NCBI RefSeq assembly: GCF_001542775.1
Contig: NZ_CP014145.1
Span: 372,001-436,000, forward strand
DNA length: 64,000 nucleotides
Source of the DNA: Microterricola viridarii
GTDB taxonomy: Bacteria; Actinomycetota; Actinomycetes; Actinomycetales; Microbacteriaceae
Direction: 5' to 3'
Position 1 is the first letter of the stretch. Each line of letters begins with the position of its first letter. Below are positions 17,002-27,042 of the stretch, one piece after another. A program made the translations under genes and the position numbers. Below the pieces are notes generated by a model that did not search any database, was not told the DNA's origin, and saw only the letters and a program-made list of their open reading frames with translations.

Positions 17002-18305
17002 GCGACGCATCGATTCCGGCCGGCACGCCGGCCGGCACGCCGGCTTCCACGCCGAACGTGCCCCAGAACCCGCAGCCACCGGCGGCCCCGCCCGGTGTCG
17101 AACCACCCTCGCGCGGCCGGGTGGCCATGAACGAGATCCTCGGCGGGTCCGTCATGATCTCGCTCCTGTCGATCGTGCTGGCCATGATCGTCGGGGCGCT
17201 GCTCATCGCGTTGACCGATCCAGTCGTCCAGTCGTCGGCCGGGTATTTCTTCGCGCGGCCCGGCGACCTCTTCAACGCGGTATGGCAGTCGGTCTCCGGC
17301 GCCTACTCCTCGCTGTTCCAGGGATCGATCTACAACTTCCGGCGGCCTGACTTCGCCGACGGCATCAAGCCGTTGACGCAGACCCTCACCTTCGCGACGC
17401 CGCTGATCATCGCCGGTCTCGGCATCGGCCTCGGCTTCCGCGCCGGCATGTTCAACATCGGTGGCCGCGGCCAGATGCTGATCGCGATCGGTATCGCCGG
17501 CTGGATCGGATTCTCCTTCGACCTGCCGTACGGCGTGCACATGATCGTCGCCGTCATCGGCGGCATGATCGGTGGTGCGCTCTGGGGCGGCCTCGTTGGT
17601 CTGCTGAAGGCGCGAACGGGAGCGCACGAGGTCATCACGACCATCATGCTCAACTACGTCGCGTTCTATCTGATCTCCTACCTGCTGCGCACCCCCGGCG
17701 CGCTGCAGGCACCGGGGTCGAACAACCCGAAGTCGCCGGCGATGAAGGACACCGCGATCTTCCCGAAGCTGCTCGGGGATCAGTACACGCTGAACCTCGG
17801 CTTCATCTTCGCGATCATCGCCACCATCATCGTCTGGTGGATCCTCGCCCGCTCCAGCCTCGGCTTCAAGTTCCGTGCCGTCGGTGAGAACCCGAGCGCC
17901 GCCCGGGTGGCGGGAATCAACGTCAAGGCCATCTTCGTCTGGGCGATGGTGATCTCGGGTGCGCTCGTCGGTCTGGCTGGCGTCTCGCAGATCCTCGGCA
18001 ACGTGACCACCGGCTTCAGCTCCGGTATCGACGCCGGCATCGGCTTCGATGCCATCACCGTCGCCCTGCTCGGCCGTTCACGGCCGTGGGGCATCTTCGG
18101 CGCCGGGCTCCTCTTCGGAGCACTGAAAGCCGGAGGCTTCTCGATGCAGGCGGCAGAGGGCATCCCGATCGACATCGTTCTCGTCGTGCAGTCGCTCATC
18201 GTTCTGTTCATCGCAGCGCCGCCGCTGGTTCGCGCGGTCTTCCGACTGCCCACACCCGGGGTCTACAAAACGATCGCGCCGAAGCTGAAGGTTGAGCGAA
18301 TCTGA
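16998..18305 (+). CDS. Nucleoside ABC transporter permease 1 (YufP-like)
   Basis: A 435-residue permease of the BPD_transp_2 type with a Pro-rich cytoplasmic N-terminus (residues 1-40, PAGTPAGTPASTPNVPQ) and about 8-10 membrane helices. The segments GLGFRAGMFNIGGRGQM and AVGENPSAARVAGI are typical of nucleoside/ribose-type permeases. ATGA overlap with the ATPase gene and a 1-bp stop/start overlap with the next permease imply coupled translation. It forms the channel together with the next protein. Confidence 0.92.
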   Translation: MSDASIPAGTPAGTPASTPNVPQNPQPPAAPPGVEPPSRGRVAMNEILGGSVMISLLSIVLAMIVGALLIALTDPVVQSSAGYFFARPGDLFNAVWQSVSGAYSSLFQGSIYNFRRPDFADGIKPLTQTLTFATPLIIAGLGIGLGFRAGMFNIGGRGQMLIAIGIAGWIGFSFDLPYGVHMIVAVIGGMIGGALWGGLVGLLKARTGAHEVITTIMLNYVAFYLISYLLRTPGALQAPGSNNPKSPAMKDTAIFPKLLGDQYTLNLGFIFAIIATIIVWWILARSSLGFKFRAVGENPSAARVAGINVKAIFVWAMVISGALVGLAGVSQILGNVTTGFSSGIDAGIGFDAITVALLGRSRPWGIFGAGLLFGALKAGGFSMQAAEGIPIDIVLVVQSLIVLFIAAPPLVRAVFRLPTPGVYKTIAPKLKVERI

Positions 18306-19591
18306 TGACTGTCATCGACCACTCCGCATCGCCGAGCGATGCCAAGATCGTGCTTGAGAAGGCCGTCATCAAGAGCTGGAAGACGCCGGTCACGTTCGCC
18401 GTCGTCACCGTGCTCTCGTTCCTGCTGTTCGTCGTCTTCGCCCGGCCCGGAGTCAGCCAGTTCCGGCTCACCGCCGAGGGCAACGTCATCCAGCTCGCGG
18501 CGATCGACCTGCCCACGACGGCGACCTGCATCGTCATCACCATCCTGATGGCGGCGATCACCGTGCTGGCGTTCCTGCTGGTGCGCAACGGGCGCAAGGT
18601 GTCGCTCTGGTTCGTGGCCCTGTTCGGCTTCCTCTTCCTGGTCGCATTCCTGACCTGGGCGGGGGCCGGCGAGTCCATCCCCGTCTACGGTCTGCTGCTC
18701 GGCACCGTCGCTCTCAGCGCCCCGCTGATCTTCGGCGCGATGGGTGGCGTCATCTCCGAGCGCTCCGGCGTCGTCAACATCGCCATCGAAGGCCAGATGC
18801 TCGCCGGTGCGTTCGTCTCGGCGATGATCGCATCCATCACCCGCTCGCCGTTCCTCGGCCTGCTTGGCGCGATGGTCGCCGGCATGCTGGTCTCGTTCGT
18901 GCTGGCCGCGTTCGCGATCAAGTACCTCGTCGACCAGATCATCGTCGGTGTGGTGTTGAACGTGCTCGTCACGGGCCTCACCAGCTTCTTCTACTCCACC
19001 GTGTTGACCGCGAACCCGCAGCTGCTCAACTCGCCGCCGCGTTTCGACCGGCTCCCGATCCCGATCCTCAGCGAGATTCCGATCATCGGACCGCTGCTGT
19101 TCCAGCAGACCATCATCATCTACATCATGTACGTCACGGTCGCCGCCGTCTGGTTCGGCCTGTACCGCACCCGGTGGGGTCTGCGCGTGCGGGCCGTCGG
19201 CGAGCACCCGCAGGCGGCAGACACCGTCGGCATCAAGGTGGGGGTCACCCGGTTCTGGAACGTGTCGCTCGCCGGCGCGGTTGCCGGTCTGGGTGGCGCG
19301 TACTTCACGCTCGGCTCTGTCGGTGCCTTCAACAAGGAGATGACGGCCGGAGCCGGCTTCATCGCCCTGGCGGCCGTGATCTTCGGTCAGTGGGACCCGA
19401 TCAAGGCCACCCTCGCCGCGCTGCTGTTCGGCTTCGCGACGAACCTGCAGAACGTGCTGGGCATCATCGGTTCGCCGGTGCCCAGCGAGTTCATGCTGAT
19501 GCTCCCGTACATCGTGACGATTCTCGCGGTTGCCGGGTTCGTCGGAAAGTCCAAGGCCCCGGCCGCCGACGGAAAGCCGTACATCAAATGA
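18305..19591 (+). CDS. Nucleoside ABC transporter permease 2 (YufQ-like)
   Basis: A 428-residue permease, paralogous to its neighbour. Membrane helices are spread over the whole length, with the conserved segments GVISERSGVVNIAIEGQML and RAVGEHPQAADTVGI. The extra N-terminal helices (residues 30-115) before the core domain are common in actinobacterial homologues. The TGATG junction at 18303 couples it to permease 1, and ATGA at 19588 couples it to cytidine deaminase, tying uptake directly to catabolism. Confidence 0.92.
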   Translation: MTVIDHSASPSDAKIVLEKAVIKSWKTPVTFAVVTVLSFLLFVVFARPGVSQFRLTAEGNVIQLAAIDLPTTATCIVITILMAAITVLAFLLVRNGRKVSLWFVALFGFLFLVAFLTWAGAGESIPVYGLLLGTVALSAPLIFGAMGGVISERSGVVNIAIEGQMLAGAFVSAMIASITRSPFLGLLGAMVAGMLVSFVLAAFAIKYLVDQIIVGVVLNVLVTGLTSFFYSTVLTANPQLLNSPPRFDRLPIPILSEIPIIGPLLFQQTIIIYIMYVTVAAVWFGLYRTRWGLRVRAVGEHPQAADTVGIKVGVTRFWNVSLAGAVAGLGGAYFTLGSVGAFNKEMTAGAGFIALAAVIFGQWDPIKATLAALLFGFATNLQNVLGIIGSPVPSEFMLMLPYIVTILAVAGFVGKSKAPAADGKPYIK

Positions 19592-20030
19592 CCGGGTCAA
19601 CGACGCAGGGCACCGCTCCGGATGCTGCCGAGATCGACTGGGAGACTCTCCGAGCCGCAGCGCTCGACGCGATGGGCAAGGCCTACGTGCCGTACTCGAA
19701 ATTCCCGGTCGGTGTGGCCGCCCTGGTCACCGACGGCCGCATGATCAGCGGTTGCAACGTCGAGAACGCCTCCTACGGGCTGACGCTCTGCGCGGAGTGC
19801 GCGCTCGTGTCGTCGCTGCACATGACCGGGGGAGGGCAGCTCGTGGCGTTCACCTGTGTGGACGGCCACGGCAACGCGCTGATGCCCTGCGGGCGCTGCC
19901 GCCAGCTCCTGTTCGAGCACTCGGCACCCGGGATGCTGCTGCAGACCGTTTCAGGTATCAAGACGATCGACGAGGTCCTGCCTGACGCCTTCGGGCCGCG
20001 CACCCTCGTCGCATTCGCAGAGGGAGCAGA

Positions 20031-20034
<4 letters not shown>
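19588..20034 (+). CDS. cdd: Cytidine deaminase
   Basis: A 148-residue zinc enzyme converting cytidine/deoxycytidine to uridine/deoxyuridine. The catalytic CAE (in LTLCAECALV) and zinc-binding PCGRC motifs are intact, and NVENASYG is the substrate-binding segment. The ATG at 19588 overlaps the permease stop; an earlier in-frame start would lie inside the permease gene and is rejected. It overlaps deoA by 4 bp. Uridine produced here can feed the next enzyme. Confidence 0.95.
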
Positions 20035-21332
<1,298 letters not shown>

Positions 21333-21394
21333 CCGTTTCACCCGACCGCGGCGGCGTCGCCGTGGCAACACCCACACGTTCAAAGGGGAACGCA

Positions 21395-22336
21395 ATGAGT
21401 GCAAGTTTTCACGTCTCGGAGTCCGTGGCGGCGGCGCTGGCCGAGGGGCGGCCCGTCGTCGCCCTGGAGTCGACGATCATCTCGCACGGGCTGCCGCAGC
21501 CGCGCAACCTCGAGGCCGCGCGGGAGTTCGAGCAGATGCTCGTCGAGCGCGGGGTGACGCCGGCCACGATCGCCGTGCTGGACGGCGTGCCGCAGATCGG
21601 CCTCGACGAGTCGGGCATCGAGCGGATCGCACTCGGCGGGTCGATGGCCAAGGCCAGCGTGCGCGACCTGCCGATCCTGGCTGCCCGGCGTGCCAGCGGC
21701 GCGACGACCGTCGCGGCCACCGCCTGGCTGGCGGCACGGGCCGGGGTGCGGGTCTTCGCCACGGGCGGCCTCGGTGGCGTGCACCGTGGGGCCTCGGAGA
21801 CTTTCGACGAGTCGGCCGACCTCGACACCCTCGCCGGGGTGCCCGTCGCCGTCGTCTCGGCCGGCGTGAAGTCGGTGCTCGACATCGCGGCGACCCTGGA
21901 ACGGCTGGAGACGTTGAGCGTTCCCGTCGTCGGCTACGGCACCGATGAGTTCCCGAGCTTCTGGCTGGCGAGCTCCGGGCACCGCCTGGACTGGCGAGTG
22001 GACTCCGCGGCGGAGGTTGCCGCGATCCTCCGCGCCCAGGACGCCTGGCGGGCGGAGGGCGCCGGAGCGCAGGGCCTCGTCGTGGCCAACCCCATTTCGC
22101 TCGCAGAGCAGTGGGACCCGGTCGAGCACGACCGCGTGCTGACCGAGGCGCTGGCTGCCGCAGACACGGCCGGGGTGCGCGGCAAGGCCGTCACGCCGTT
22201 CCTGCTGAAGTACATCGTCGGCGCATCCGGCGGCACCAGCCTCGAGGTGAACCTCGACATCGCCCGCGGAAACGTGCGCGTCGCGGCAGAGATCGCCACC
22301 GCCTACGCGGCCGCCTGCCACGGGCGCGAGGAGTAG
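21395..22336 (+). CDS. psuG: Pseudouridine-5'-phosphate glycosidase
   Basis: A 313-residue enzyme cleaving the C-C glycosidic bond of pseudouridine 5'-phosphate to uracil and ribose 5-phosphate. Family segments VALESTIISHGLPQPRN, ATGGLGGVHRGA and a TPFLLKYI stretch are present. The ATG is preceded by AAAGGGGAA; the open frame extends back into deoA but that part is out of register with any family. The following PfkB kinase would make its substrate, so the pair is a complete pseudouridine catabolic module. Confidence 0.94.
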   Translation: MSASFHVSESVAAALAEGRPVVALESTIISHGLPQPRNLEAAREFEQMLVERGVTPATIAVLDGVPQIGLDESGIERIALGGSMAKASVRDLPILAARRASGATTVAATAWLAARAGVRVFATGGLGGVHRGASETFDESADLDTLAGVPVAVVSAGVKSVLDIAATLERLETLSVPVVGYGTDEFPSFWLASSGHRLDWRVDSAAEVAAILRAQDAWRAEGAGAQGLVVANPISLAEQWDPVEHDRVLTEALAAADTAGVRGKAVTPFLLKYIVGASGGTSLEVNLDIARGNVRVAAEIATAYAAACHGREE

Positions 22337-22339
22337 CCG

Positions 22340-23263
22340 GTGCCTGGCCCCGGGGAACGCATCGTGGTCTTCGGCGATGTGATCGACGACATCCTGGTGC
22401 GGCCGCACGGCCCGATCCGCGCAGACACGGACACGCCGGCCGCGATCCGGCAGCGTCCGGGCGGCTCGGCGGCGAACGTCGCGGCGTGGCTCGGCAGCCT
22501 CGGCGCGCCCGTCGACTTCGTCGGCATCGTCGGTGCCGGCGATGTCAGCTCCCACGCCGCCGCCCTCGAGGCGCAGGGCGTGCGCGCCCACCTGTTGGCT
22601 GACCCCGAGCTGCCCACCGGCACCATCATCGTGCTGATCGACGAGAACAACACCCGCACCATGCTCACCGAGCGCGGCGCCAACGTGCGCCTCACGCCCG
22701 ACTGCGTCGACGACGCCCTGCTGGCCGGGGCGGGCGGCGTGCACTTCACCGGCTACAGCGTGTTCAGCTGTGGGGGCGCCGCCGACGAAGAGGGGTTCCG
22801 GCGCCTGCTGGAGCGGGCCCACGCCAGCGGGGCCGTCGTCTCCGTCGACCCGTCCTCCGCCGGCTTCCTCGCCGACTTCGGGGTCGAGCGCTTCCTGACG
22901 ACGATCCGAGGCGCCGACATCCTGCTGCCGAACTTGGACGAGGGCATGGTGCTCACCGGGCTGGAGGAGCCGACATCCGTCGCCGCCCGCCTGAGCGAGT
23001 GGTTCCCGGTCGTGGCACTCACCCTGGGCGCGGCGGGCACCATCGTCGCGGTGGCCGGGACCGAGCCGGTGTGCCTACCGGTCGAGGCAGCCCTGCGCAC
23101 AGACAGCACGGGGGCCGGTGACGCCTTCTCAGCCGGATTCCTGGCCGCCTGGCTGAGTGACTCGGGTGCCGCCACGCCGTTGCAACGTGCGGTCACCGCC
23201 GCGCGCGCGGGTGGCGCGGCAGCGGCCAACGCCATCGAACTCGTCGGCGGTCGCCCTGACTAG
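22340..23263 (+). CDS. psuK: PfkB-family kinase, probable pseudouridine kinase
   Basis: A 307-residue ribokinase-fold protein. The anion-hole motif DSTGAGDAFSAGF near the C-terminus and the N-terminal GGSAANVAAWL are PfkB signatures. Three bases separate it from psuG and GAGGAG overlaps the psuG end, so the two are co-translated. By analogy with PsuK it should phosphorylate pseudouridine, but PfkB specificity cannot be read reliably from sequence; ribose or another nucleoside remain possible. Context is the main basis for the assignment. Confidence 0.8.
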   Translation: MPGPGERIVVFGDVIDDILVRPHGPIRADTDTPAAIRQRPGGSAANVAAWLGSLGAPVDFVGIVGAGDVSSHAAALEAQGVRAHLLADPELPTGTIIVLIDENNTRTMLTERGANVRLTPDCVDDALLAGAGGVHFTGYSVFSCGGAADEEGFRRLLERAHASGAVVSVDPSSAGFLADFGVERFLTTIRGADILLPNLDEGMVLTGLEEPTSVAARLSEWFPVVALTLGAAGTIVAVAGTEPVCLPVEAALRTDSTGAGDAFSAGFLAAWLSDSGAATPLQRAVTAARAGGAAAANAIELVGGRPD

Positions 23264-23353
23264 CTGGGCGGGACGAAGAATGAGAGGAACAGCTAGCGCC
23301 TTCGGCCGTGCAGTGGCTGCGAATCTGCCGAGACAAGCCAGGCGTGCGGCCAC

Positions 23354-23359
23354 TAGATT
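23354..23359 (+). promoter_or_regulatory. -10 box of a predicted leaderless promoter (add)
   Basis: TAGATT, 6 nt before the GTG of add, suggesting a second, internal transcription start in the salvage operon. Confidence 0.55.
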
Positions 23360-23365
23360 TATAAG

Positions 23366-24487
23366 GTGAACACCTCTTCGAACGAGCACCTTCTGCCCGG
23401 TGGCGGCGTCAGCATCGACGCACTGCCCAAGATCTCGCTGCACGACCACCTCGACGGGGGCCTGCGCCCGCAGACCATCATCGAGCTGGCAGACGCGATC
23501 GGCATCGACGTTCCCACAACGGATGCCGCACAGCTGGGCGCCTGGTTCGCCGAACAGGCCAACTCGGGCTCGCTCGTCGACTACCTGAAGACCTTCGACG
23601 TCACCACCAGCGTCATGCAGACCACGGAGGGCCTGGAGCGGGTGGCCCGCGAGTTCGTGCAGGACCTCGGCACCGACGGCGTCATCTACGGCGAGGTGCG
23701 CTGGGCGCCCGAGCAGCACCTGGGCCGCGGCCTCAACCTCGACGAGGTCGTCGAGGCTGTGCAGCGCGGCATCGACGCCGGCATTGACGACGTCTACTCC
23801 TCCGGCCGCGAGATCCGCGTCGGCCAGCTGGTCACGGCCATGCGCCACGCCGACCGCGGCCTCGAGATCGCCGAGCTGGCCGTGCGCCACCGCGAGCGCG
23901 GCGTCGTCGGCTTCGACATCGCCGGCGCCGAGCTGGGCTTCCCGGCCGGCAACCACCGCGCGGCATTTGACTACCTGGCCAAGGAGTTCTTCCCCGTGAC
24001 GGTGCACGCCGGCGAGGCAGACGGCGTGGAGAGCATCCGCGGCGCGCTGTTCGACGGCCGGGCTCTGCGCCTCGGCCATGGCGTGCGCCTCGCGGAGGAC
24101 GTCACGATCGAGCGCGAGGACGACGACAACAGCTACGTCACGCTCGGCCCCGTGGCCCGCTGGGTGCGCGACCGCCAGATCGCTCTGGAGCTCAGCCCGT
24201 CCTCGAACCTGCAGACCGGCGCCATCGCGGCGTGGGGCGACGAGATGATCGACCACCCCTTCGACCTGCTTTACCAGCTCGGCTTCCGCGTGACGGTGAA
24301 CACCGACAACCGCCTGATGAGCAACACCAGCCTGAGCAACGAGCTCGGGCTGCTGAGCGACGCATTCGGCTACGACCTGGACGACTTCGAACAGTTCCAG
24401 CAGAACGCCGTCGCGGCGGCCTTCCTGCCGCTGGAAGACCGCGAGGAGCTCGCCGAGGCGATCTCCGACGGCTTCGCCGAGGCCTGA
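23366..24487 (+). CDS. add: Adenosine deaminase
   Basis: A 373-residue zinc hydrolase converting (deoxy)adenosine to (deoxy)inosine. The metal motif is HDHLDGG (residues 25-31), with HAGEADG supplying a zinc His and catalytic Glu, SSNLQTG in the middle and the TDNRLMSNT metal-Asp region. Length is a little above the 330-350 typical of bacteria. The inosine formed is a substrate for the purine nucleoside phosphorylase encoded at 27.0 kb. The GTG start directly follows a -10-like TAGATT, so it may also be expressed independently. Confidence 0.94.
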   Translation: MNTSSNEHLLPGGGVSIDALPKISLHDHLDGGLRPQTIIELADAIGIDVPTTDAAQLGAWFAEQANSGSLVDYLKTFDVTTSVMQTTEGLERVAREFVQDLGTDGVIYGEVRWAPEQHLGRGLNLDEVVEAVQRGIDAGIDDVYSSGREIRVGQLVTAMRHADRGLEIAELAVRHRERGVVGFDIAGAELGFPAGNHRAAFDYLAKEFFPVTVHAGEADGVESIRGALFDGRALRLGHGVRLAEDVTIEREDDDNSYVTLGPVARWVRDRQIALELSPSSNLQTGAIAAWGDEMIDHPFDLLYQLGFRVTVNTDNRLMSNTSLSNELGLLSDAFGYDLDDFEQFQQNAVAAAFLPLEDREELAEAISDGFAEA

Positions 24488-24528
24488 GCCCCGGCATCCG
24501 CATTTCAACCACCACGAGAAAGACACTG

Positions 24529-24975
24529 ATGACTCTCCCGCCCCTGCCCGATTCGGCCATCGACATTGCCGCGACCGCCGCCGACTGGCGCGCCGCCGTC
24601 GAATTGTGTGGGGCGGCGCTGACCCGCTCCGGCGCGACCAGCGCCGGGTACACCGGCCGCATGGTGCAGGTGATTGACGAGTTCGGCGCCTACATCGTCA
24701 TCGCTCCGGGGCTCGCGCTCGCGCACGCCCGCCCGGGGCCCGACGTACTGCGCGAGGGACTCAGCGTCGTCACGCTCGCCGAGCCCGTCGTGTTCGGTCA
24801 CCCGCACAACGACCCGGTGAGCGTGCTCGTCGGCCTCGCCGTGAAGAGCTCGGACGAGCACGTGCACTCGATCGCGGCACTCGCGAACGTGTTCAACGAT
24901 GAGACTGTCATCCCCGCACTGGCCGCGGCCCCCGACGCCGACGCCGTGCGCGCGCTGCTCGGAGTGACTGCGTGA
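24529..24975 (+). CDS. PTS EIIA component (mannitol/fructose class)
   Basis: A 148-residue phosphocarrier. The segment VIDEFGAYIVIAPGLALAHARP carries the phosphorylatable His (in ALAHARP), and NDPVSVLVGLAVKSSDEHVHSIAALANVF is a typical EIIA type-2 stretch. The ATG lies 41 bp after add, and the stop overlaps the EIIB start. No EIIC gene occurs in the window, so the transported sugar, or a purely regulatory role, is unknown. Confidence 0.88.
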   Translation: MTLPPLPDSAIDIAATAADWRAAVELCGAALTRSGATSAGYTGRMVQVIDEFGAYIVIAPGLALAHARPGPDVLREGLSVVTLAEPVVFGHPHNDPVSVLVGLAVKSSDEHVHSIAALANVFNDETVIPALAAAPDADAVRALLGVTA

Positions 24976-25244
24976 AGATCGTCGCGATCTGCGGCGCGGG
25001 AGTCGGCACCTCCGGCATCCTCAAGGTGAACGCGGAACGGGCGCTGGGCCGGCTCGACATCGACGCCGACGTCACCGCCTCGGACGTCGCGGGCGTCGCG
25101 GTCGCCGCCGCCGACGCCCAGGTGATCCTGACGTCGCCGGAGCTCGTCGCCCACATCGGCAAGACGAACGCCGACGTGGTCGTCATCAACAACTACTTCG
25201 ACCTCGAAGAGATCACGCAGAAGCTGGACACCGCGCTCGGGTAG
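24972..25244 (+). CDS. PTS EIIB component (lactose/ascorbate-like)
   Basis: A 90-residue EIIB domain. The phosphocysteine is in the P-loop-like AICGAGVGTSGIL near the N-terminus, which resembles the ascorbate (UlaB) type, and VVVINNYFDLEEI lies near the C-terminus. It starts with GTG inside the EIIA stop codon. Together with EIIA it forms the end of the 11-kb salvage operon just before a bidirectional terminator. Both active-site residues are intact although no partner permease is present here. Confidence 0.87.
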   Translation: MKIVAICGAGVGTSGILKVNAERALGRLDIDADVTASDVAGVAVAAADAQVILTSPELVAHIGKTNADVVVINNYFDLEEITQKLDTALG

Positions 25245-25260
25245 AACCCGGCATCCGCGC

Positions 25261-25325
25261 AAAAAACAGGACCACAGCTCCGCTGGCCCGTATACGGGCC
25301 TGACGAGGCTGTGGTCCTGTTTTTT
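25261..25325. terminator. Bidirectional terminator with inner palindrome
   Basis: Perfect 18-bp arms (25261-25278 and 25308-25325) ending in A6/T6 tracts, so it is a full intrinsic terminator on both strands. Inside the 29-nt loop is a second perfect 16-bp palindrome, GGCCCGTATACGGGCC (25285-25300). It separates the salvage operon from convergent pgm. Confidence 0.93.
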
Positions 25326-25332
25326 GAGGCTG

Positions 25333-27042
25333 TTACGCGCCGACGAGCGTGCGCATCCCGGTCTCCAGCGCGGCGACGGTCGCCGCGGCGGCCGCCTCCC
25401 GCTCAGCGACAGAGCCGTCGGTCGACGAGGCGTCGATGTAGACCTTGAGCTTCGGCTCGGTTCCGCTCGGGCGAACCATCACCCGGGAGCCGTCCTCCAG
25501 CCAGATCCGCAGCACGTCGCTCGGCGGCAGCGCTCCGAAGCCTTCGCCGAGGTCGTCGATCTGGCGCACCCGGATGCCGCCGATCTCGACCGGCGGGTCG
25601 GCGCGGAACGCGCGCATCACCTCGGCGATGCGGGAGAGGTCGGTGACGCGCACAGAGACCTGACTGGACGCATACGCGCCGAAGGTCGCCGTGAACTCCT
25701 CCAGATGGGCTGCGAGCGAGCTGCCGGAGACCTTCAGCTGGCTGGCCAGGTCGAGCAGCGCCACGGCGGCGGAGATGCCGTCCTTGTCGCGCACCGTTCC
25801 CGGGTTCACCAGGTAGCCGAGCGCCTCCTCGAAGCCGAAGATCAGGCCGGGGGCGCGGGAGACCCACTTGAAGCCGGTCAGCGTGTTCGCGAAGTCGAGA
25901 CCGTAGCGGCTGGCGACGGCCTGCAGCGCGGGGGAGGAGACGATCGAGCAGGCGAGCGTGCCCGTCGGGCCGCTGTCGCCGGCCTCCTCTGCGGCCTCTC
26001 TGGCCGCGCGCCAGCCGAGCAGGGCGCCCAGCTCATTGCCGCTCAGCCGGCGGTAGCCGCTGGGCTCCGCCGCCGCGGGGATGGCGACGGCGAGCCGGTC
26101 GGCATCCGGGTCGTTCGCGATGATCAGCTCGGCCCCGAGCGCCGCAGCGGTCTCGAGGGCGAGATCCATGGCGCCGGGTTCCTCCGGGTTCGGGAACGCG
26201 ACCGTCGGGAATGCGGCGTCCGGCTCGATCTGCGCGGCGACGACGTGCGGCTCGGCGAAGCCGGCGGCGCCGAGCACGCGCCGCGCCGTCTCCCAGCCGA
26301 CGCCGTGCATGGCGGTGTAGACCACCGAGAGCTCCGCGCGGCCTTCCGCGGGGGCTGCGGATGCCACGGCGGCCGTTGCGGCCACGTAGGCGTCGACGAC
26401 GTCCTCCGCGGCCGTCTCGAAGGCGCCGCGGGGCAGTGAGGGCACGTGCCCCTCCGCCGCGACGCGCAGGATCTGCTCGGCAATGGCGCCATCGACGGGG
26501 GCGACGATCTGCGAGCCGTGGTTGGCCCCGCCGAGGTACACCTTGTAGCCGTTGTCGTTCGGCGGGTTGTGCGAGGCCGTCACCATCACGCCGGCGCTCA
26601 CATCGAGGTGGCGCACCGCGAAGGCGAGCACCGGCGTCGGCAGCAGGCGCGGCAGCAGCACGGCGCGCACGCCGGCTCCCGCCATCAGCTCCGCCGTGTC
26701 GCGGGCAAAGACGGCCGAGTTCTTGCGGCCGTCGTAGCCGATCACGACAGACGGGGTGGTTCCCGGTTCCGCCGCACCGACCAGGTAGGCGGCGAGGCCG
26801 GCAGCGGCCTGGCTAACGAGCACCCGGTTCATCCGGTTGGGGCCGGCGGCGATCTCGCCGCGCAGGCCGGCCGTGCCGAACGCGAGCCGCTCGTCGAAAC
26901 GGTCGTGCAGGTCGGCGAGGACGCCGGTATCGCCGGCGGTTGCGGCATCGATCAGGCCCTGCAGCTCGGCGCGGGTCTCCTCGTCCGGGTCCTGGCCGAG
27001 CCAGGCCCGTGCGGAGTCGAGCAGCGTGGCATCCGTGTTCAT
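25333..27042 (-). CDS. Phosphoglucomutase/phosphomannomutase-family (phosphopentomutase-like) enzyme
   Basis: A 569-residue alpha-D-phosphohexomutase. The phosphoserine loop is TASHNPPNDNGYKVY, the Mg-binding loop is NDPDADRLAV, the sugar loop GFEEALGY, and the phosphate loop RPSGTEPKLKVY is near the C-terminus. The length fits the long PGM2-like subgroup, members of which act on glucose 1-phosphate, mannose 1-phosphate or (deoxy)ribose 1-phosphate. Its 1-bp overlap with purine nucleoside phosphorylase makes a pentose-phosphate role attractive: converting ribose 1-phosphate to ribose 5-phosphate. That specificity is inference. Confidence 0.85.
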   Translation of the reverse strand: MNTDATLLDSARAWLGQDPDEETRAELQGLIDAATAGDTGVLADLHDRFDERLAFGTAGLRGEIAAGPNRMNRVLVSQAAAGLAAYLVGAAEPGTTPSVVIGYDGRKNSAVFARDTAELMAGAGVRAVLLPRLLPTPVLAFAVRHLDVSAGVMVTASHNPPNDNGYKVYLGGANHGSQIVAPVDGAIAEQILRVAAEGHVPSLPRGAFETAAEDVVDAYVAATAAVASAAPAEGRAELSVVYTAMHGVGWETARRVLGAAGFAEPHVVAAQIEPDAAFPTVAFPNPEEPGAMDLALETAAALGAELIIANDPDADRLAVAIPAAAEPSGYRRLSGNELGALLGWRAAREAAEEAGDSGPTGTLACSIVSSPALQAVASRYGLDFANTLTGFKWVSRAPGLIFGFEEALGYLVNPGTVRDKDGISAAVALLDLASQLKVSGSSLAAHLEEFTATFGAYASSQVSVRVTDLSRIAEVMRAFRADPPVEIGGIRVRQIDDLGEGFGALPPSDVLRIWLEDGSRVMVRPSGTEPKLKVYIDASSTDGSVAEREAAAAATVAALETGMRTLVGA

